Made by a program: the position numbers and the translations under genes. DNA of 64,000 bases from Anopheles merus. Taxonomy: Eukaryota > Arthropoda > Insecta > Diptera > Culicidae. Position 1 is the first letter of the stretch. Each line of letters begins with the position of its first letter. Positions 13,201-26,995 of the stretch are shown in pieces. Below the pieces are notes generated by a model. It had not been told where the DNA came from and ran no database searches. It was given only the letters and a program-made list of their open reading frames with translations. Location: contig NC_054085.1 in assembly GCF_017562075.2 (NCBI RefSeq), forward strand, positions 32,861,039 through 32,925,038. The letters run 5' to 3'.

Positions 13201-16200
13201 AGCCTCAAAACATCGGTTGCTGGATCCATCCATCCAACTTCCGACAAGCTTCCGCGGCACAGTGTGGCACCCATTGCCACTGTCTGCCTTGCCTGATTGA
13301 GACGGGATTGGTCGATATGTTGTTCGGTGGCCTCGACAAAGGATGGTGCAGGCACACATAACCATGGCGCAAGGCTCATATTTTACATTCCATTCGATTC
13401 GGGTGTCGGGAGAAGGGCGGTACACCGGGACGCAACACACCCGGGGGAATACACATGCATCCACGCGGGGACGACCTAATCATAATATCGCGAAGGCACT
13501 TAGTTTAATAACGCCAATATAAATTCAAGCGCGCAAACCCGTGGGACAACAACGCCGACGGTAGAACGGTGGGGTCAGGGAAGCGGCGGCGTCTGTGCCA
13601 CAGCTACTGGCAAATGGCAACAGCACAAACCATCATTTACGGAGTGAGTGCCTCGAATTTTGCAAAAACGGATCATACACTGGCTGTGGCAAAGTGGCAG
13701 AAATTTAACCCACGACGACGTCCGCCCCCCCCTGGCAGAGCAGACGGGACTCGCTATCAGCCGGTTCCGCTTCCTTCTTCATTACTTCCGGCGCTGGGTG
13801 CATATTATCGCAACATGTTTGGGGTGTGTTGTGTCCCCTACGCCCGGACACACACACACACACACCAGCACTACACGTCGCCGTACGTTGTATAAGCAAA
13901 TATTGCCAAAGAGTGCCAAACACTCGAGCGCGGGCGGAGCCATTTTGGCATGATTTCTGGTGCGGCTGGGACAGTACCACCACCCACAAAGTGGAAAGCG
14001 GAACCTTCCCCCCCACTCCCACAGCACCGTTTTGGCTCCACCATGACATTGACCACGTTGCAAATGTCGTCTTTAACGAGCGTGTATATTTTATGGCAAC
14101 GTTCCCTTATATTCCTGGCGCATCCGACGGGGTGCTACTGTTGCCGCTTTTCACTATGCTAGGAAACCGGAACTGGAACAGTGTGGGTGTGTGTGTGTTC
14201 GTGATAACATATTTCCAATAAAGCATAAAAACCACTTAGCCTCAGCGATAGCAAGCAAAAGAACAAACCGGAACGAACGAAGGGCACTCACCATCACACA
14301 GGGAGAGAAAGAGCGCACAGGGAACCATAGAGAACGTGCCACGGAGACGCGAGAAGAAGATGGCCATCCTTGCGCTTCTTCTTCTTCTTCTTCTTCTGAT
14401 TCTGCCACTTTTGCCTTATTACGCCCGGGAGTAATGGCATTAGCGATATTATTGGGACGTCGATAGGCACGACATGGACATGGTTCAAACCATGTTGCCC
14501 CGCCGAACTCGAAGAAGACTTTCAAAGGAAGTGGGTAGGGACGTACACCACCGGAAGGATGTGTCCCTTCCCCCCTCCCCTCACAGCTCTCTCGATTCGT
14601 CCACGAAGCCTTGATGATGGTGCCCGTGTGTTGGTGGTCGTCACTAAATAAAGATACGGCACAAGTCACGCGAAGCTGCCCAGCTTTTTTTTCTTCCTCC
14701 CTTCTTCTTTTTTGGCAAAATCTTTTAACCGGATTTCGCGGGATTCTTTTGGCACAAGCGTGTCTAAGCCTTCAACAGGAAGGTTGCGTATTTCCACCCC
14801 CTCCACTCTGTTTCTCTTCGTGTCACGTCCCGTTTCTTTGTCAGTGTGTGCTTTGCTTATCGAACGAAATTGCCTTGTGCTGTCTGGGCAAGTCGCTGTA
14901 GAATTTTGCCATGGAAACGCTTGGAAGTGCGACACACACAGGGGGCCGTGGTACGCCGTCATTATTTAGGTGTCGTTCGGTTTGGTCGCTGAAGAATGAC
15001 TTTACAGCGCCCGACAGCATATTGCCGTTTTCAAACACCGTGGTGCCGTGGCTTCATGAAGACGCTTCTGCGAGATGAAGTCGAATGAAATGAAAGTCGC
15101 GAGTCTGCGAGAATGCGCCTTTGCGGTGTGTTTTCGTGCGATGGCCACGGTTCGGCGCTTGTTATATGTGTGTGTGGCAACGAACAGCGTCGTGGGAGCA
15201 TTTGGGAATGTTTTGCTTATTTGCTTATTCTCTTTTTTGTCTCCCTCTCTTCAGTTTTGCTTTCCTGTAACACATAAAAGGCTATGAAAGGAGCGAATCG
15301 TATACGCCACAGCTTACGTACACAAAGCACAAATGATGTTAAATCGTTATTTGTGCACATTTGCTGGTGATTTTTGCTGAAGTTTTGCGCCCTTGCTGGG
15401 AGGGAAGTGGCAGCGTTTCAATGAGTTGTTGTTTATCGTAGCGAAGATAGCTCATTGCTTCAAGAATTGATCGATATTCAGCAGTAAGGGATCGCCTAAA
15501 GGTGTATCGGCTTCGTAGTTAGAATGCAGACAAATTCTCCGCGGCGCTGTTTAATGCAATTTCTATCTGCTTTATCCATATGGAATTCTCCTTTTTACGA
15601 TACTTTAGTTAAAATGACCAAAGAACTACCTCTTGGAAAACCAAACCCGGTATGCCGCCACATGGGCTCGGTTTGTGCTGCAAAGTAACCACAGCACACA
15701 CAACACACACAAGCAAAAAGCAAAACTTCACAAGAATAATGAGCTCTTGGGAGCTGTGCGGCACTGCTGTATGTTCGTGCACCTCTTCAACTGTCAGACA
15801 CTTGCCTGATGTATGTCCCCCGAGGTGTCGGACCGACTGCACCATGTGCTTTCGTCCGAACTGCTTCGCTGCCACTGCTGCAGGATAAGAAGCAGCACCG
15901 CTGATGAGCATGTCCACCTTTCTCACACACTGAACCTTCATGATGCACACAGTAAACAGCCCAACAACAACAACAACAAAAACAAGCACACAACAACGAC
16001 ATCCAAACACCCCCCTCACCCCTCATTATTTAATAGGCAACAACAACAATCCCGAAAGAGATTTTAGAATCATTAAAAAGGCGTAAAACACCAGCACAGC
16101 GGAGCGAAAAACAGAAGCGACCACGCGGGCATCGGGCCTTTTCCCTTGGTTCCAAGTGGTGCCAATTATTATCGTACTGGAAACAGTGCTGAAGCACAAA

Positions 16201-16204
16201 GCAG

Positions 16205-16226
16205 CTAATGGCCTTTCCAGGTGAGC
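16205..16226 (+). promoter_or_regulatory. Weak third ratchet-site candidate
   Basis: GGCCTTTCCAG is followed directly by GTGAGC at 16221. The acceptor tract is short and the donor is GTGAGC, not the usual GTAAG, so this is much weaker than the sites at 2459 and 29343. It lies near the midpoint between them and 33 bp before an 88-nt perfect CT tract. Chance occurrence is a real alternative. Confidence 0.2.
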
Positions 16227-16257
16227 TTTAAACAAGGGCAAATGGCTCTTGCAGACG

Positions 16258-16259
<2 letters not shown>

Positions 16260-16347
<88 letters not shown>
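16260..16347 (+). repeat. (CT)44 microsatellite
   Basis: A perfect CT run of 88 nt followed by more pyrimidine-rich sequence up to about 16370, where an AG first appears (CTTCTCGATAG). On the gene strand this is an exceptionally long polypyrimidine tract; on the other strand it is a GAGA-factor-like (GA)n array. It directly follows the weak ratchet candidate at 16220. Confidence 0.95.
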
Positions 16348-16354
<7 letters not shown>

Positions 16355-17982
16355 GCTCTCTCCTTCTCGATAGAGGTGCACAATTCGGACGTCAAGTTCT
16401 CGTAATTTAAATGAGTGAAACACTGCGTACGCGTACGAATGAGCAAAGTGGTACTTGAAGTAATTTTGCTAAGGAATTAATCATACATCAAGGCAAAGGC
16501 GCACACACACACACACACCCAAAGCGGTGGTTTGTTTGCTGTTAATTGCAAGTGTGCATTTAAACGACAAATTGTTTGTGTGCCGATTGACAGTTCATGG
16601 TGTGTGTTTGAACTGATAGTGAAGATTCAGAGGAAAAGTGCAATAAAATAACGAACCACAGTATCTGATACGATTTGCTCCCTGTCTTTGGCAGCTTTAG
16701 GCACCAAACAACGACCGTGTTTGAAGTAAAACAACTCAAAACACTAGAAACCAGAATGGCAGTCCTTCAAATCGCACGGATAGCTTCAGTCCAAGAGAGA
16801 GAGAGTTCGTTACATCAACTCCAGAGCTTAGCTGCAGTACAACAACTGCCGCAAACTCTACTGCAAGTAAACCATGCATCCGATGCATCGCTTTTACCAC
16901 CACGGCACTAGGATTTTCTTCCCCTAAACGTCGCAAACCGCCCGGATGCGAAAGGTGATAAAGAAGCGAAAACGAGCGTGAAGCCGAAAGCAAGGAAACA
17001 TTTCCCCACTTGAAAACTGTGACTTCCTTTCAAGCACCCAGCTCTGTCCGGGGTTTTAAGGGTGTGCGATTTTTCTTGCACTTTCCTCTTTTGTGTGTGT
17101 GCTGTACACCGAGCCGAGTGCACGGTTGCCATTGACACCTTTGCCACTGTGCCACTACTGTGAGAAGTCGTTCCGAAGAAAGTCGCAAGTACCACACACC
17201 ATTCGTGCCAGGCTTTCCGCGGAGGACCAAAGTGCTTATCTCTGCGGCTCGTTTGCATCCTCTTCGGGCACGTTTCACTGTTGCCACACGGGGAAAGAGG
17301 AGCAGCGAGCCGAAAGGATGCGGTTGGCTTGTTTCACTCGTCTATTTTTCCCATTCCCTGCTGCTTTTTTTTTTTTTTTGCTTTGTTTGCTACCATCGGT
17401 AAGTTGATTTAGGGCTCTGCATCTATGCAAAAGCATCCTACGCTGCCCACGTACTCCGCTGATACTGCTACAACTGAGCAAAGCGAAATAGCTACGTTAG
17501 AGGCGAGCTTTTTCCTACTTCCAAGCAATGATTTTCTGTGGGATTTTCTTTCGTGCTGCTTCTTTTCCCCCAGCGGCACATATCTATTAGTTTGCTATTT
17601 GAATGCATTCTCACCTCTAAACCCAAGCCAAGCGTAGAACGACAAAAACAGCACACGGATTCACGGATGAATGTCGGGTGTTTTAGAAAGAAAATATCGC
17701 TCTACCGTGGGAAGGGGGATCAATTATTTTGGGCTCTAGCTGTCAGTTTAGGGGAGCGTGGGGGGGGGGGGTGGTATTTTATTAGCACACAGCACAAAAG
17801 CGGATTTATTCTGCCTTATAAGCAATGTTCTTTCCAAACTGCTTCCGGATCAGCTTAGAGGCGCTATGGCAAATGGTGCGGGTTAATGTGAACATGGCTA
17901 ATACGATCGATCGTATGATGCGTGTTGTGTCGATGGGAATAATCTTAAAATTGCGGAAATTCTGGCTTCATTTTGAAGCTTA

Positions 17983-18227
17983 CAGGGTTTCCCACGATTT
18001 ATTGGTCGGTTCCCATCAATTTTTGGTGGGTTCCCATATTTTGTTGGTGCGTTCCCACGATTTTTCGGTCGTTTCCCAGAATTTTTTGGTCCAATTGTAT
18101 TGATATCCAATCGGAAAATACCAATAAATTATGGGAACGAACCAAAAATCTATGGGATACGACCAAAAAATCGTGGGAACGCACCAAAAAATCATGGGAA
18201 CTGACCAATAAATCGTGGGAAACCCTG
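17983..18227. mobile_element. Foldback MITE with 21-bp internal subrepeats, TA-flanked
   Basis: A 245-bp element flanked by TA on each side (17981-17982 and 18228-18229). The ends are inverted: CAGGGTTTCCCACGATTTAT at the left and its exact complement at the right. Each arm of about 105 bp consists of five degenerate copies of a 21-bp unit (core GTTCCCAyrATTTTTTGGTs), running in opposite orientation in the two arms, with a short spacer (about 18087-18120). TA duplication and CAG termini fit non-autonomous Tc1/mariner-type elements. The tandemly repeated arms fit foldback elements. There is no transposase ORF; apparent ORFs here are read-throughs of the 21-bp (7-codon) period. Confidence 0.8.
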
Positions 18228-21200
18228 TATTTGTTGTGTAAAGAAAAGATTTATCTAAAAATGACAAAGTTAAGCATCATTGAATCGTCATAAATTTATG
18301 ATTTTTGTTTGTCGATGTGCCACGCGCTCAAAATTTGCGAAAACAATGCAAATGAGCTAAAATATTCTAAAACAATATTTAATGCGATTATGGCCAAAAT
18401 ATCAAACAATAAAAAATGATGTTAAATCGATAGCATTTAAGTGATTACGGTTGATACTAGGGTTAATAAATGATTTTCTTTTAATGAACTGTAAGGTATA
18501 TAGCTAACAATCTCTTTCTGAACGACTTCTTTACAAATTCCTGAATTTTCCGCAGATGACACCTGTCATCACGTAACTTCCCTTTAAAGCTCATATTTTA
18601 TAATTAACTCGTTCTTTGCAAATGCAGCATTTAACATGCCCAGTCGCAAGCGTAGTTTTATTTGATTTCGCTCGACTTCGCTTCGCTCGAGTCTCAGCAA
18701 ATAGTAATCGAATAATGTTATCTTTGCATCTCCCGTTTCCACTTCGAATCCGCTACGATGCATGCAATGTATGAAATCAACTGGCGTTATTAGATAAAAT
18801 AATAATAATAAAAAACACACAGCCCTAGCACACACACACACACACACAACTAGCTGAAACGAGATGATAATGATGGCGCTCATAATAAATCGCGCATTCG
18901 TCGGATGCCATTTCCCGATTGCATTACGTTGCCACTTTATATCAATTTATTCGCAAGGCGCACAACTCGCTGGAGAGTAGCACAGTTCCCTCCCAACTCT
19001 CTTTTTTCCATCCTGATCGCTGCTAGTTGCACTGTTACACGAACCTACATTTTCTGCTCGCACATCTCGTTCAGTGTATCGCAATAGAAAAAAAAAACAC
19101 GAAACCACACCGTGGGAAAGGAGCGATGCGCGCGATAGAAATAAGCCAAACACGCTCACTCGGTGGAAAGCAATTTCCCGCCAACTACCATCGCCCGATA
19201 GACAGCGATAGAGAGAGAGAGACAGAGAGTGGGAGCGAACGAGTACGGTGCAACTTCATAATAGACGGAAGGATGCATTTTTAATTGAAAATCGGTATTT
19301 GCGCACTGCTCTCTGGTGCATTCAGTCATCAAGCACGGTAAAGAAAGAAGGTGGATGATGGAATGGAACTCATCTCACACGTCTCTCTCACACCGATCCA
19401 CCACCACCACCACCAACAGCAGCAGCCTTGCCACGCCAATCTATTTTCCGGTCGCAACATCATCATGCACCGCGCACTCGTGTGATGGTAAAACGATAAC
19501 GGAATTAATTCCACGGCAACCGTCATGCCGTTGACGGACAACCGTGGGAGCGGGCGGAAAAAGCGGATTAAATGATTTTTCTACGCGTTTCGCATTGGCA
19601 AAAATGTACTTCCCTGTCTGCACCCGATGCCGTTCAAGTCCCAATTGGGAATTGAAATGCAATCGGAAACGCCACGCACTCGGCTGCTCGGTCCTTCGGG
19701 GGTAGGCTATGTTTTGCTTTCGTGTTAGAGCTACCCAATCGCGATCGCTCGATGGATGTAACTTTCCATTCCGCCCTTTGATCGAGTACGATCTTCGCCC
19801 TTAACCTTACCCTGACGTTAACGAACCTTGTGAGCGCACTGTGGATCACCGAGAAACAAAGCCTCCTACTCAAACGGGAAGTAAATGGGAAGAAAAATGA
19901 TAAGCTGCATGGAAAAATCAACGCAGACAAAGTGAAACTACAACGATGGCGCTATGGCTATAGACAAAGAGAAATAGAGAGAGCGAGAGTGAGAGTGCCT
20001 TGGTAAATATTTTCTATTTCCAGGAGGATCCATCAATTTTCTGCCAACCCGAAAGCAGAACAGAAAAGTTCATTCGATTTTATCCCCACCTTGGCCAAGT
20101 TGTCCGGGACTTGTCTATTATTTTCCACTCGCTTCTTCTCTCCTCCTCGTCCCACCCGTTATTAAGCTTGACGGAGGAGGGGGGGGATAAGATTCGATCG
20201 TCCTCCATCGGCAACGCGGTGCGCGAGCGAGAGAAAAAAGGTAAAAATAAATAAAGTTAAAGTAGAAGATAAGGCCACCCTAAGGGGCATGGGGCCGGTA
20301 TGGAGGTTGCGGAAAGATAAGGTGCTGCCAGTGCCATCACCATCACCATCATCATCATCATCGTCCTGGAGCGTCACCACCACCATCATTCGCCGTGTGT
20401 TCGCGCGTTCGTGTGCCAGATAATTGCCAATCATACGAAACTCAAGCCACGAACGCTGAACTGCGAAAGATTAGTTCGGGGGAAACATTTTAACCATCAC
20501 CACACCGACACCCCATTTACCACCCCATTCCTCCTACCCATCCCCGGCTCCCTCCCCTTTCCACCATCCACAGTGTGTGCACACCGTGATGGGTGGCGAT
20601 GGTGTGGAAGAATTATTGAAAACTTTCCAGCACCGCCGCACCCGCGACCGAGAGAGAGAGAGTGAGAGAGAGAGAGCCACTTTCCGCAGCATATTTTTCC
20701 CGCCCGGCTTGCTGGCCGGGCTGTCCCAGGGAAAAGCATCTTTTCGTGATGCTCATCATCTTTCCATCTTTACTCTTCTTTTTTCTTTTTTTGGCGTTCA
20801 CTCCGTACCTCCCATCTTCCACAAAACCACTTACAATCTGCAGTTTGCTTGCGCTTGCTGTGCTGCATACATTGGCCACGCCGCGTTCGGGAAAGATGGA
20901 TGTTACCTTTTCGATCTAAGCGGGAAAAGTTGGAACAAGACAAAACGAAGAGGAAAAACTTTCCCAAGTGTGTGCTTGGTGCCTGTGTGTGTGTAATTTC
21001 TCTTCCCTTTTTTTGCGTTGGTTAAGTTTTTCACGCTTTTCTTGGTCGCCTTTCCTGTTCTTCCCTTCCCGTTTTTTTCCCCAGCTCTCCAGCATGTTTC
21101 TTTCTGCGTCTGATGCTACTTTTCCATCACGCCCCGTGTGCCTGAATGGGCAAAAGTTTTGTTATTAAGGTTTGATCTCCATCCCTCCGTCGTTCGAAAC

Positions 21201-24200
21201 TGCGCGGAAGGCTCGATGCAAAGCGAGCTTCGAAACTGGTGCGGGGAACTTGAAGAAGACTTTTTACCACAGACGGGAGGGCTAAACCTGGGCAGAGCAT
21301 GGCTGCATGCTGCTGCTGCTGCTGCTGAATCGATTATGTCTCATGTTGTCCGGTTCAATTTTTCTGGACACGGTACAACAACACGGTACTTATTGATGCT
21401 TTCTTTCTTTTCTTTTTGGGAGCATTACTTCAAATTGCTTGTATCATCGAATCGATGAGATTAATGTCTGTTAAGGTTGTTGCAATTTACGTACTTGAGT
21501 GTAAGTAATTGCCCCTAGATAATGCGGGATGTAGAACAAAGGTGGAACAAATCATGCACAAAACATCATACTTTTTAGTCCAGCTTATCATGTTGGTGCT
21601 ATCATGCATGTTTGAGCAATAAAAGAACAACATATAATGTAAAATGCATTAAGAAAGACAAATTGTTACACATTAAAATTTACTAACGTGCTAGCTAATA
21701 AAGACTTGCTTTTGATAACAATTTGATTTATAATCAAAACTAATTACTAATTAAACTATCACAACGAATCGGCTCTCAGATAATTTTCCATTATTTTGAA
21801 GGCGTTAAGCTATTAAAGTATTAAAGGAGCTCAACTTCAATCTAAATACACGAACGACACGAAACCATATTTCCCTCAATGATGATTGAACGTAAGTAAT
21901 GGCTTTTCATTTATGCCATTTCACTTGACCAAAACTGCCCACAAATTTCGTCTCAAAACAATTTAACCATAGATTTCCACAGTACTTTAGATTGAATTCA
22001 TCCCCACCTCTAACATACATCATCATATCAATTCCAATTTGCCCAACAATGCGTCCCGCTCCACTTGCTCTGTTGGTAAAAGAATTTTTCAATCCCCACG
22101 CATTGCTGGCTGGCAGTAAACTATGCCCGTCCGAAAGTGACCGTACTTCCTTGGGAGAAAACCCAAACCTCCCCAGGAAGAAGAACAAGTTTCGCACGTT
22201 CGGCAGATTGTAAAATTCGTCCGTCTGCCTGATTCTCGGTGATTGCTTCTTCTTTTTTCCCTTCTTCCACGACCCGTCGTCCCATCGAAACTTCGAGACC
22301 GTCGTCGCAAAATGGACTCGTAGAAAAGTGCCCATTGGTCACACCCCGGAGCACGGGAATGGGAAGAAAAATGGTTGAAAAATAATAATCTCATAAATCA
22401 ACAGCAGGAAGAAAAATTCTTCAAATTGTTTCCTCGTCTCGCTGCGACGTGACGTGGGTTTTTTTCTTCTTCTTTCGCCACTCTAAGCCTCCGCTTCAAA
22501 CTATGAACCGTGTTCCGTCAAGTGTTTGATAGCTGCTACAAGCCCCCCAAACACTCTCGCTCACACACACACACACACAAACAGTACAGTTGGAGACGAA
22601 CTTTTCGCCTTACTTGCAACTCCACCACCTAACAACCATTTCGTGTTTTTTAGCACAAACCTCCAAAGCAGGCCATGATGTACGCGTCTGCTGATGCTGC
22701 TCATCGATGGAAGCGACAGGGTGGAAAATTTGTTCGCTAAGAAATATTATCGACATTGGCGGGAGCCCACATCGTTAATTGCTAACATCGCATAAGCTTC
22801 ATCATCGCCGTGCAAGAAGACTTTCATCATTACTCAATTCAAAGCCAGCATTGGAACCCCTTCGCAATTCGCTTGTTGAAAGTAATGAAATAAGCTAAAA
22901 TTGCGTCATAACTAACTGACTTACTATCAAGTCGAAAGGGCTTTCAATCTAAGTTGAGGCTCAAAATGTGTGGGAAGGTTGCTACAACGCTTTATTTTCT
23001 CTTTCTCTGTCTCACCTCTTACGTAAAATTCAATCTAAAACTCGAAGCGAATTTTGCCACGTTTCACCCACCCACACTCCCAAGGGCAGCATCCGCGAGA
23101 CGCGGGTCACCCCCCCTCGCGCCACACAGCATTACCGTGTATCAAAGGGATCAGAAAGCCGTTTATCCGGCTTTTTGTTTGAGAGCTGGCTTTTGCTACG
23201 CCCCGGCCGCAACAGCAGTGAAGATGTTTAAAAAAAAAAAGGGTGGCCTGAACAACAAGGCGCCTCCATCGTGAACGCACACAGCACGTAGCAGCCCACA
23301 ACGCGCTGCCCTAGAAGAATGTGGACGAGAGTGGAGTGGAATAACGCGTAAAGTGGTGTTTATATTTTTGCCCCAAATTTTCTTCCCCCGTTTCCACTTT
23401 TGGAAAATCATACCCACAGATGGGGGGGTAGGCGATGGAGGGGATTTTCCATTTTTTGAGCGTTTTGTTTTTGTTGTTGGTACACGTAAGGGATGGGTTG
23501 TGATGTGGTTTTAGTCCAGTCGCGGTTGAATTACGGACAAGTTTTTAAATTACACTTTTTAAGCAGCTCTCACTGCTCTTGTTTCTTCCCCCCCCCCTTT
23601 CCCGTATGTTCAAGGAAATTCACTCCCGTCTCGCCTACAATTTCTTACGCTACACAGTGACGGACTCGTCGGCTGGCATATGGCAACAAGTCGTCCCCCG
23701 TTTACAGTACGCGGGGGTACAAAGTGTATGTTGAAAGAGGTTATTAAAACTCGCCCCCAAAAGAAAGGTAAACACTTTCCCCGGGCGCAGTTAATATTGC
23801 AGTAGCCACGTGGATCCGGTGCGTGGGCCGCGGGGTTGTGTTAGCACTGAAGTTGAAGTTTCAGTTTCACTCCGTGCGCGACTTTGTTATAGTTTCTGGT
23901 TGCAAAAACGACCACGATGGGCATGGTGAAACAAACACACAATGAGCGGTTTTCTCCCGTCAACTGGTGTGCAAGCTGCTCGAGTGGAGTTTACTGGAGT
24001 TGTGAGATGGACGACGGGCAGAGAGCGCGCAAACGAAATAAAACAAAACGCAGCGATTACAAAAGTATCCGGCTGTTGTTTGAGTAGCGTAACATGGTTT
24101 GGAGTGAACTGGGAGTGAGTTTTTTTTTGTTTGTGCGACGTATGCGTTACGTGGAACAGGAAAGTTAAGCGTCCAGCTTAAGAAGATTTGCTTGAATTGA

Positions 24201-24639
24201 GTGAACTTTGCTGTCAAAGTCATTCTGAGCCATGAAATTAAAACCATCTTTGTTTGTGTTCTTCAACATTTAAAGGTAGCAAAGAGTTTGTTCTGTGTCT
24301 GCCATGCCAATCCAATCAATCGGCAACCTTGAGACTAATTATTAGTGCTACACGTGCAATAAAGGCCTTACGTATTCAGATTACTTATAATAACACACGC
24401 AAAAGTCTACAGTACTGTGTGGATGATCTTTGATTGCATTTGATGATCATGTTCAGCCCAAGGTCCATAAGGGAGTCCAAAAATACTTAGCAACTCATGC
24501 AAAGTCCTTAGCAACCATAACTCCCTATATCGCAATCTCCAACGGAAATCTCCATCCATTATGGCTATCAAAATCAGAGCTAAGAACCCATCTGTAGTCT
24601 ATCTAGCCACCTTGGTTCAGCCCTAAATGGACTGACTTA

Positions 24640-24745
24640 AGACTTTTTTATTGTTGTTAAACTACATAACCAAATCCAGATGGGAATCGAACATACCTAG
24701 CCTTGTTAAAATCCGTAATCTAATCACTTAACCACCGGGACACAC
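24640..24745 (-). mobile_element. tRNA-derived SINE-like element (minus strand)
   Basis: Read on the minus strand from 24745, the sequence begins GTGTGTCCCGGTGGTTAAGT. The segment TGGTTAAGTGATTAG (about 24736-24722) resembles a polymerase III A box, and about 30 nt later GTTCGATTCCC (about 24692-24682) is a near-perfect B box. The tRNA cannot fold into a full cloverleaf by eye, and A-rich sequence follows. A tRNA-derived SINE head or tRNA pseudogene is the best reading. Related AT-rich sequence down to about 24460 may be its body, but I could not define the 3' end. Confidence 0.5.
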
Positions 24746-26995
24746 TTAACCATGTGCATTTTATAGTCTTTGGATTTAGATGGTACAAACAGTACGTGCA
24801 TTTACCAGGACTTATTTAAGATTTGTACCAAATACAAACCATCACAATCTAAACGACCAAACTCAATTGGTTGCTTTTGATATACGAGTTACATCATACC
24901 GAGGACAATTGAATTTACTACACCTTCTTTGCCTTCGCTTCTTCGCTCACTTCTGCTCCAATACCGTCCCCAACCGACCGAGCAAATGAAAATGGAACAA
25001 ATTGTGGTGTATTTTCTACGTCCCTTCCACACAAACGCACGCTTACATCGTCAATCTTCCACAATGTAAACGCGTCACAATCGTTGATCTACTTCCTAAC
25101 TGACTACACCACCGTGTCTTTTCCCATGGCACACCCACATCTTGAAAACATCTCCAAAGCAAGAAAAAGAAATTGCTTCCTAGCATGAATGAAACAAAAA
25201 AAAAAGCAGGCGCCATGTAGTGGTTACGATAAGCGAACCAAGCCAAGCGGAGCAGCAGAAGCAAATCGTTTTGGGGAAGCCCGAGTGAACGGCAGATGGA
25301 ACGCACACACACACACACACGTACAGAAACCTAAAAAGCATTCTTAGAACGCAGAACCATTGTCACTCAAGAACAACCACTTAACAATTGTCTTATCAGC
25401 GTTTTCTGCGGACTTGAAATCTTTGCCTTTGCCCTCGCCGCCGCGAAAGTTGCGGCGCATCTCATCATCTGGACCACTTCTTTTGTGCACGGGTGAGTGT
25501 GTGTGTGTGTTTGTGTGAGTAATCTTGCTATTCAAACTCATCCCACTGGCCTTAAAACCGCACACACACACATCACTCTCCCGATCCAGATCTTGATATG
25601 TCTTGAAAAACCGCTGCAGGAGCACCCTTGACGGTTGGAACGCTTTTGAACCAATAGCAAAGACCCATAACCAGGAACACCGGAAACTGAGAGCCGACGG
25701 AAGTTGGGAGCTGAATGTCACGCAAGAAGCAGCATAAAGTGTATGTCTATCTGTGTGTGTGTGTGTGTGTAAGAAGGAAGACAAAGGGGTTGGCCTTGTT
25801 CATTGTCTTACGATTTGCTTACACAACCTCGATCGAAGTTCCTGACTTAGACGACTGCACTACTACAGGAAGTGTACCCTGTTTACCCTGCGATCTTCAT
25901 CGCTGTCCGTACGTCCTCTCGAAAGCCCCAACACCCCATTACCATTCCTTAAATAGCTTCTGCTCGATAATGTCGATCGATGGAAAACCATTTCTCGGTG
26001 CGGTTATAGTGCCCCTGCCGCCTCTCAGCAAATTATGCCCCGGCATCTCCAGGCACGCATGCTGCAGCACCGTAGCCGGATAGTGATTACACCACTCAAG
26101 CGCACACTAATCCCAGTCCCCCAACTCGGTACGTGTGCAGCTGCGTGTGCGTCTGCCAATTTCCGATTATGCAACGGCATAGAGGCAGCATCCAGCCTTG
26201 CCACCCAGCAGACCGTTTGGGCTCAGGCATTCACTGTCACCTCTGTGCGAGAGAAGCAACCGATTTGCCATCGGTTTTACAGGACGTGCAACACACACAG
26301 GCACGGTGCTGTTCGTACCTGGACGAACGTCAGACGGCGAAGCATCGTCCAAGAATGATGAAGAAATTGCTCACGTCGTGCCCATCGGTAAGCTCCAGCC
26401 CATTCCTGTAAATGAGCAACAACTCCGTTGGAGGGCATGCGCCTACCTTCATACGCGGGGAGCATAGTGTTGATGTGCGAATATGTAAGCAACACGTTTC
26501 ACACTACCCAGGACTGTGCCTCAACGCCGTGCCGGTCCTGCCAGCTGTCAAATGCGTGTACTATTTACACAAGGTGTGTGTGTGCCGTACGATAAAACAC
26601 TTACCTAATGCACACATCATCGCGCCAGCAACACTTCTTCAGCGTCGTGGCAGGTTGAACGCAGGGCAGCCGGTTTTAAACATTGCATTGAAGTTGAAAA
26701 TCGTTCAATGGAATTCACAGACCGGTTGGGGTGCGTACGTCTTTCTGATGGTGGTTCCTCACATCCATGCACCGATGGTGTTGTGAAAGGATTTTAGGAT
26801 ACATGTTTGAAACAACATTACAGCCTCATTTTACCTCGTTGGGTAACGCTGAATAACAAGGATTTGGATTAAAGCGAAGGCTTAGCCGACCTTTTCTAAG
26901 AGTCTTCTTAGCGTGATATCTGCTGTCGCTTGTGGTTTGTAGAAAACTTCAAAGAATTCTTTCGTTTGAATGTCTGCAATCTTAAGGATCCAATG

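Noticed and set aside
16590..16660. Initiator-like and 5'-UTR-like sequence (ACAGTTC, TCAGAGGAAAAGTGCAAT)
   Set aside because: Short initiator matches are too frequent to support a promoter without transcript data.
17983..18227. 21-bp repeat arrays resembling a CRISPR array
   Set aside because: Units are contiguous without unique spacers, inverted between two arms and flanked by TA duplication in a eukaryotic genome; this is a foldback transposon.
21061..21092. Strong acceptor-like TTTTTTTCCCCAG at about 21084
   Set aside because: Followed by CTCTCC with no donor at the junction or nearby and no open frame matching a known protein, so neither ratchet site nor exon can be supported.
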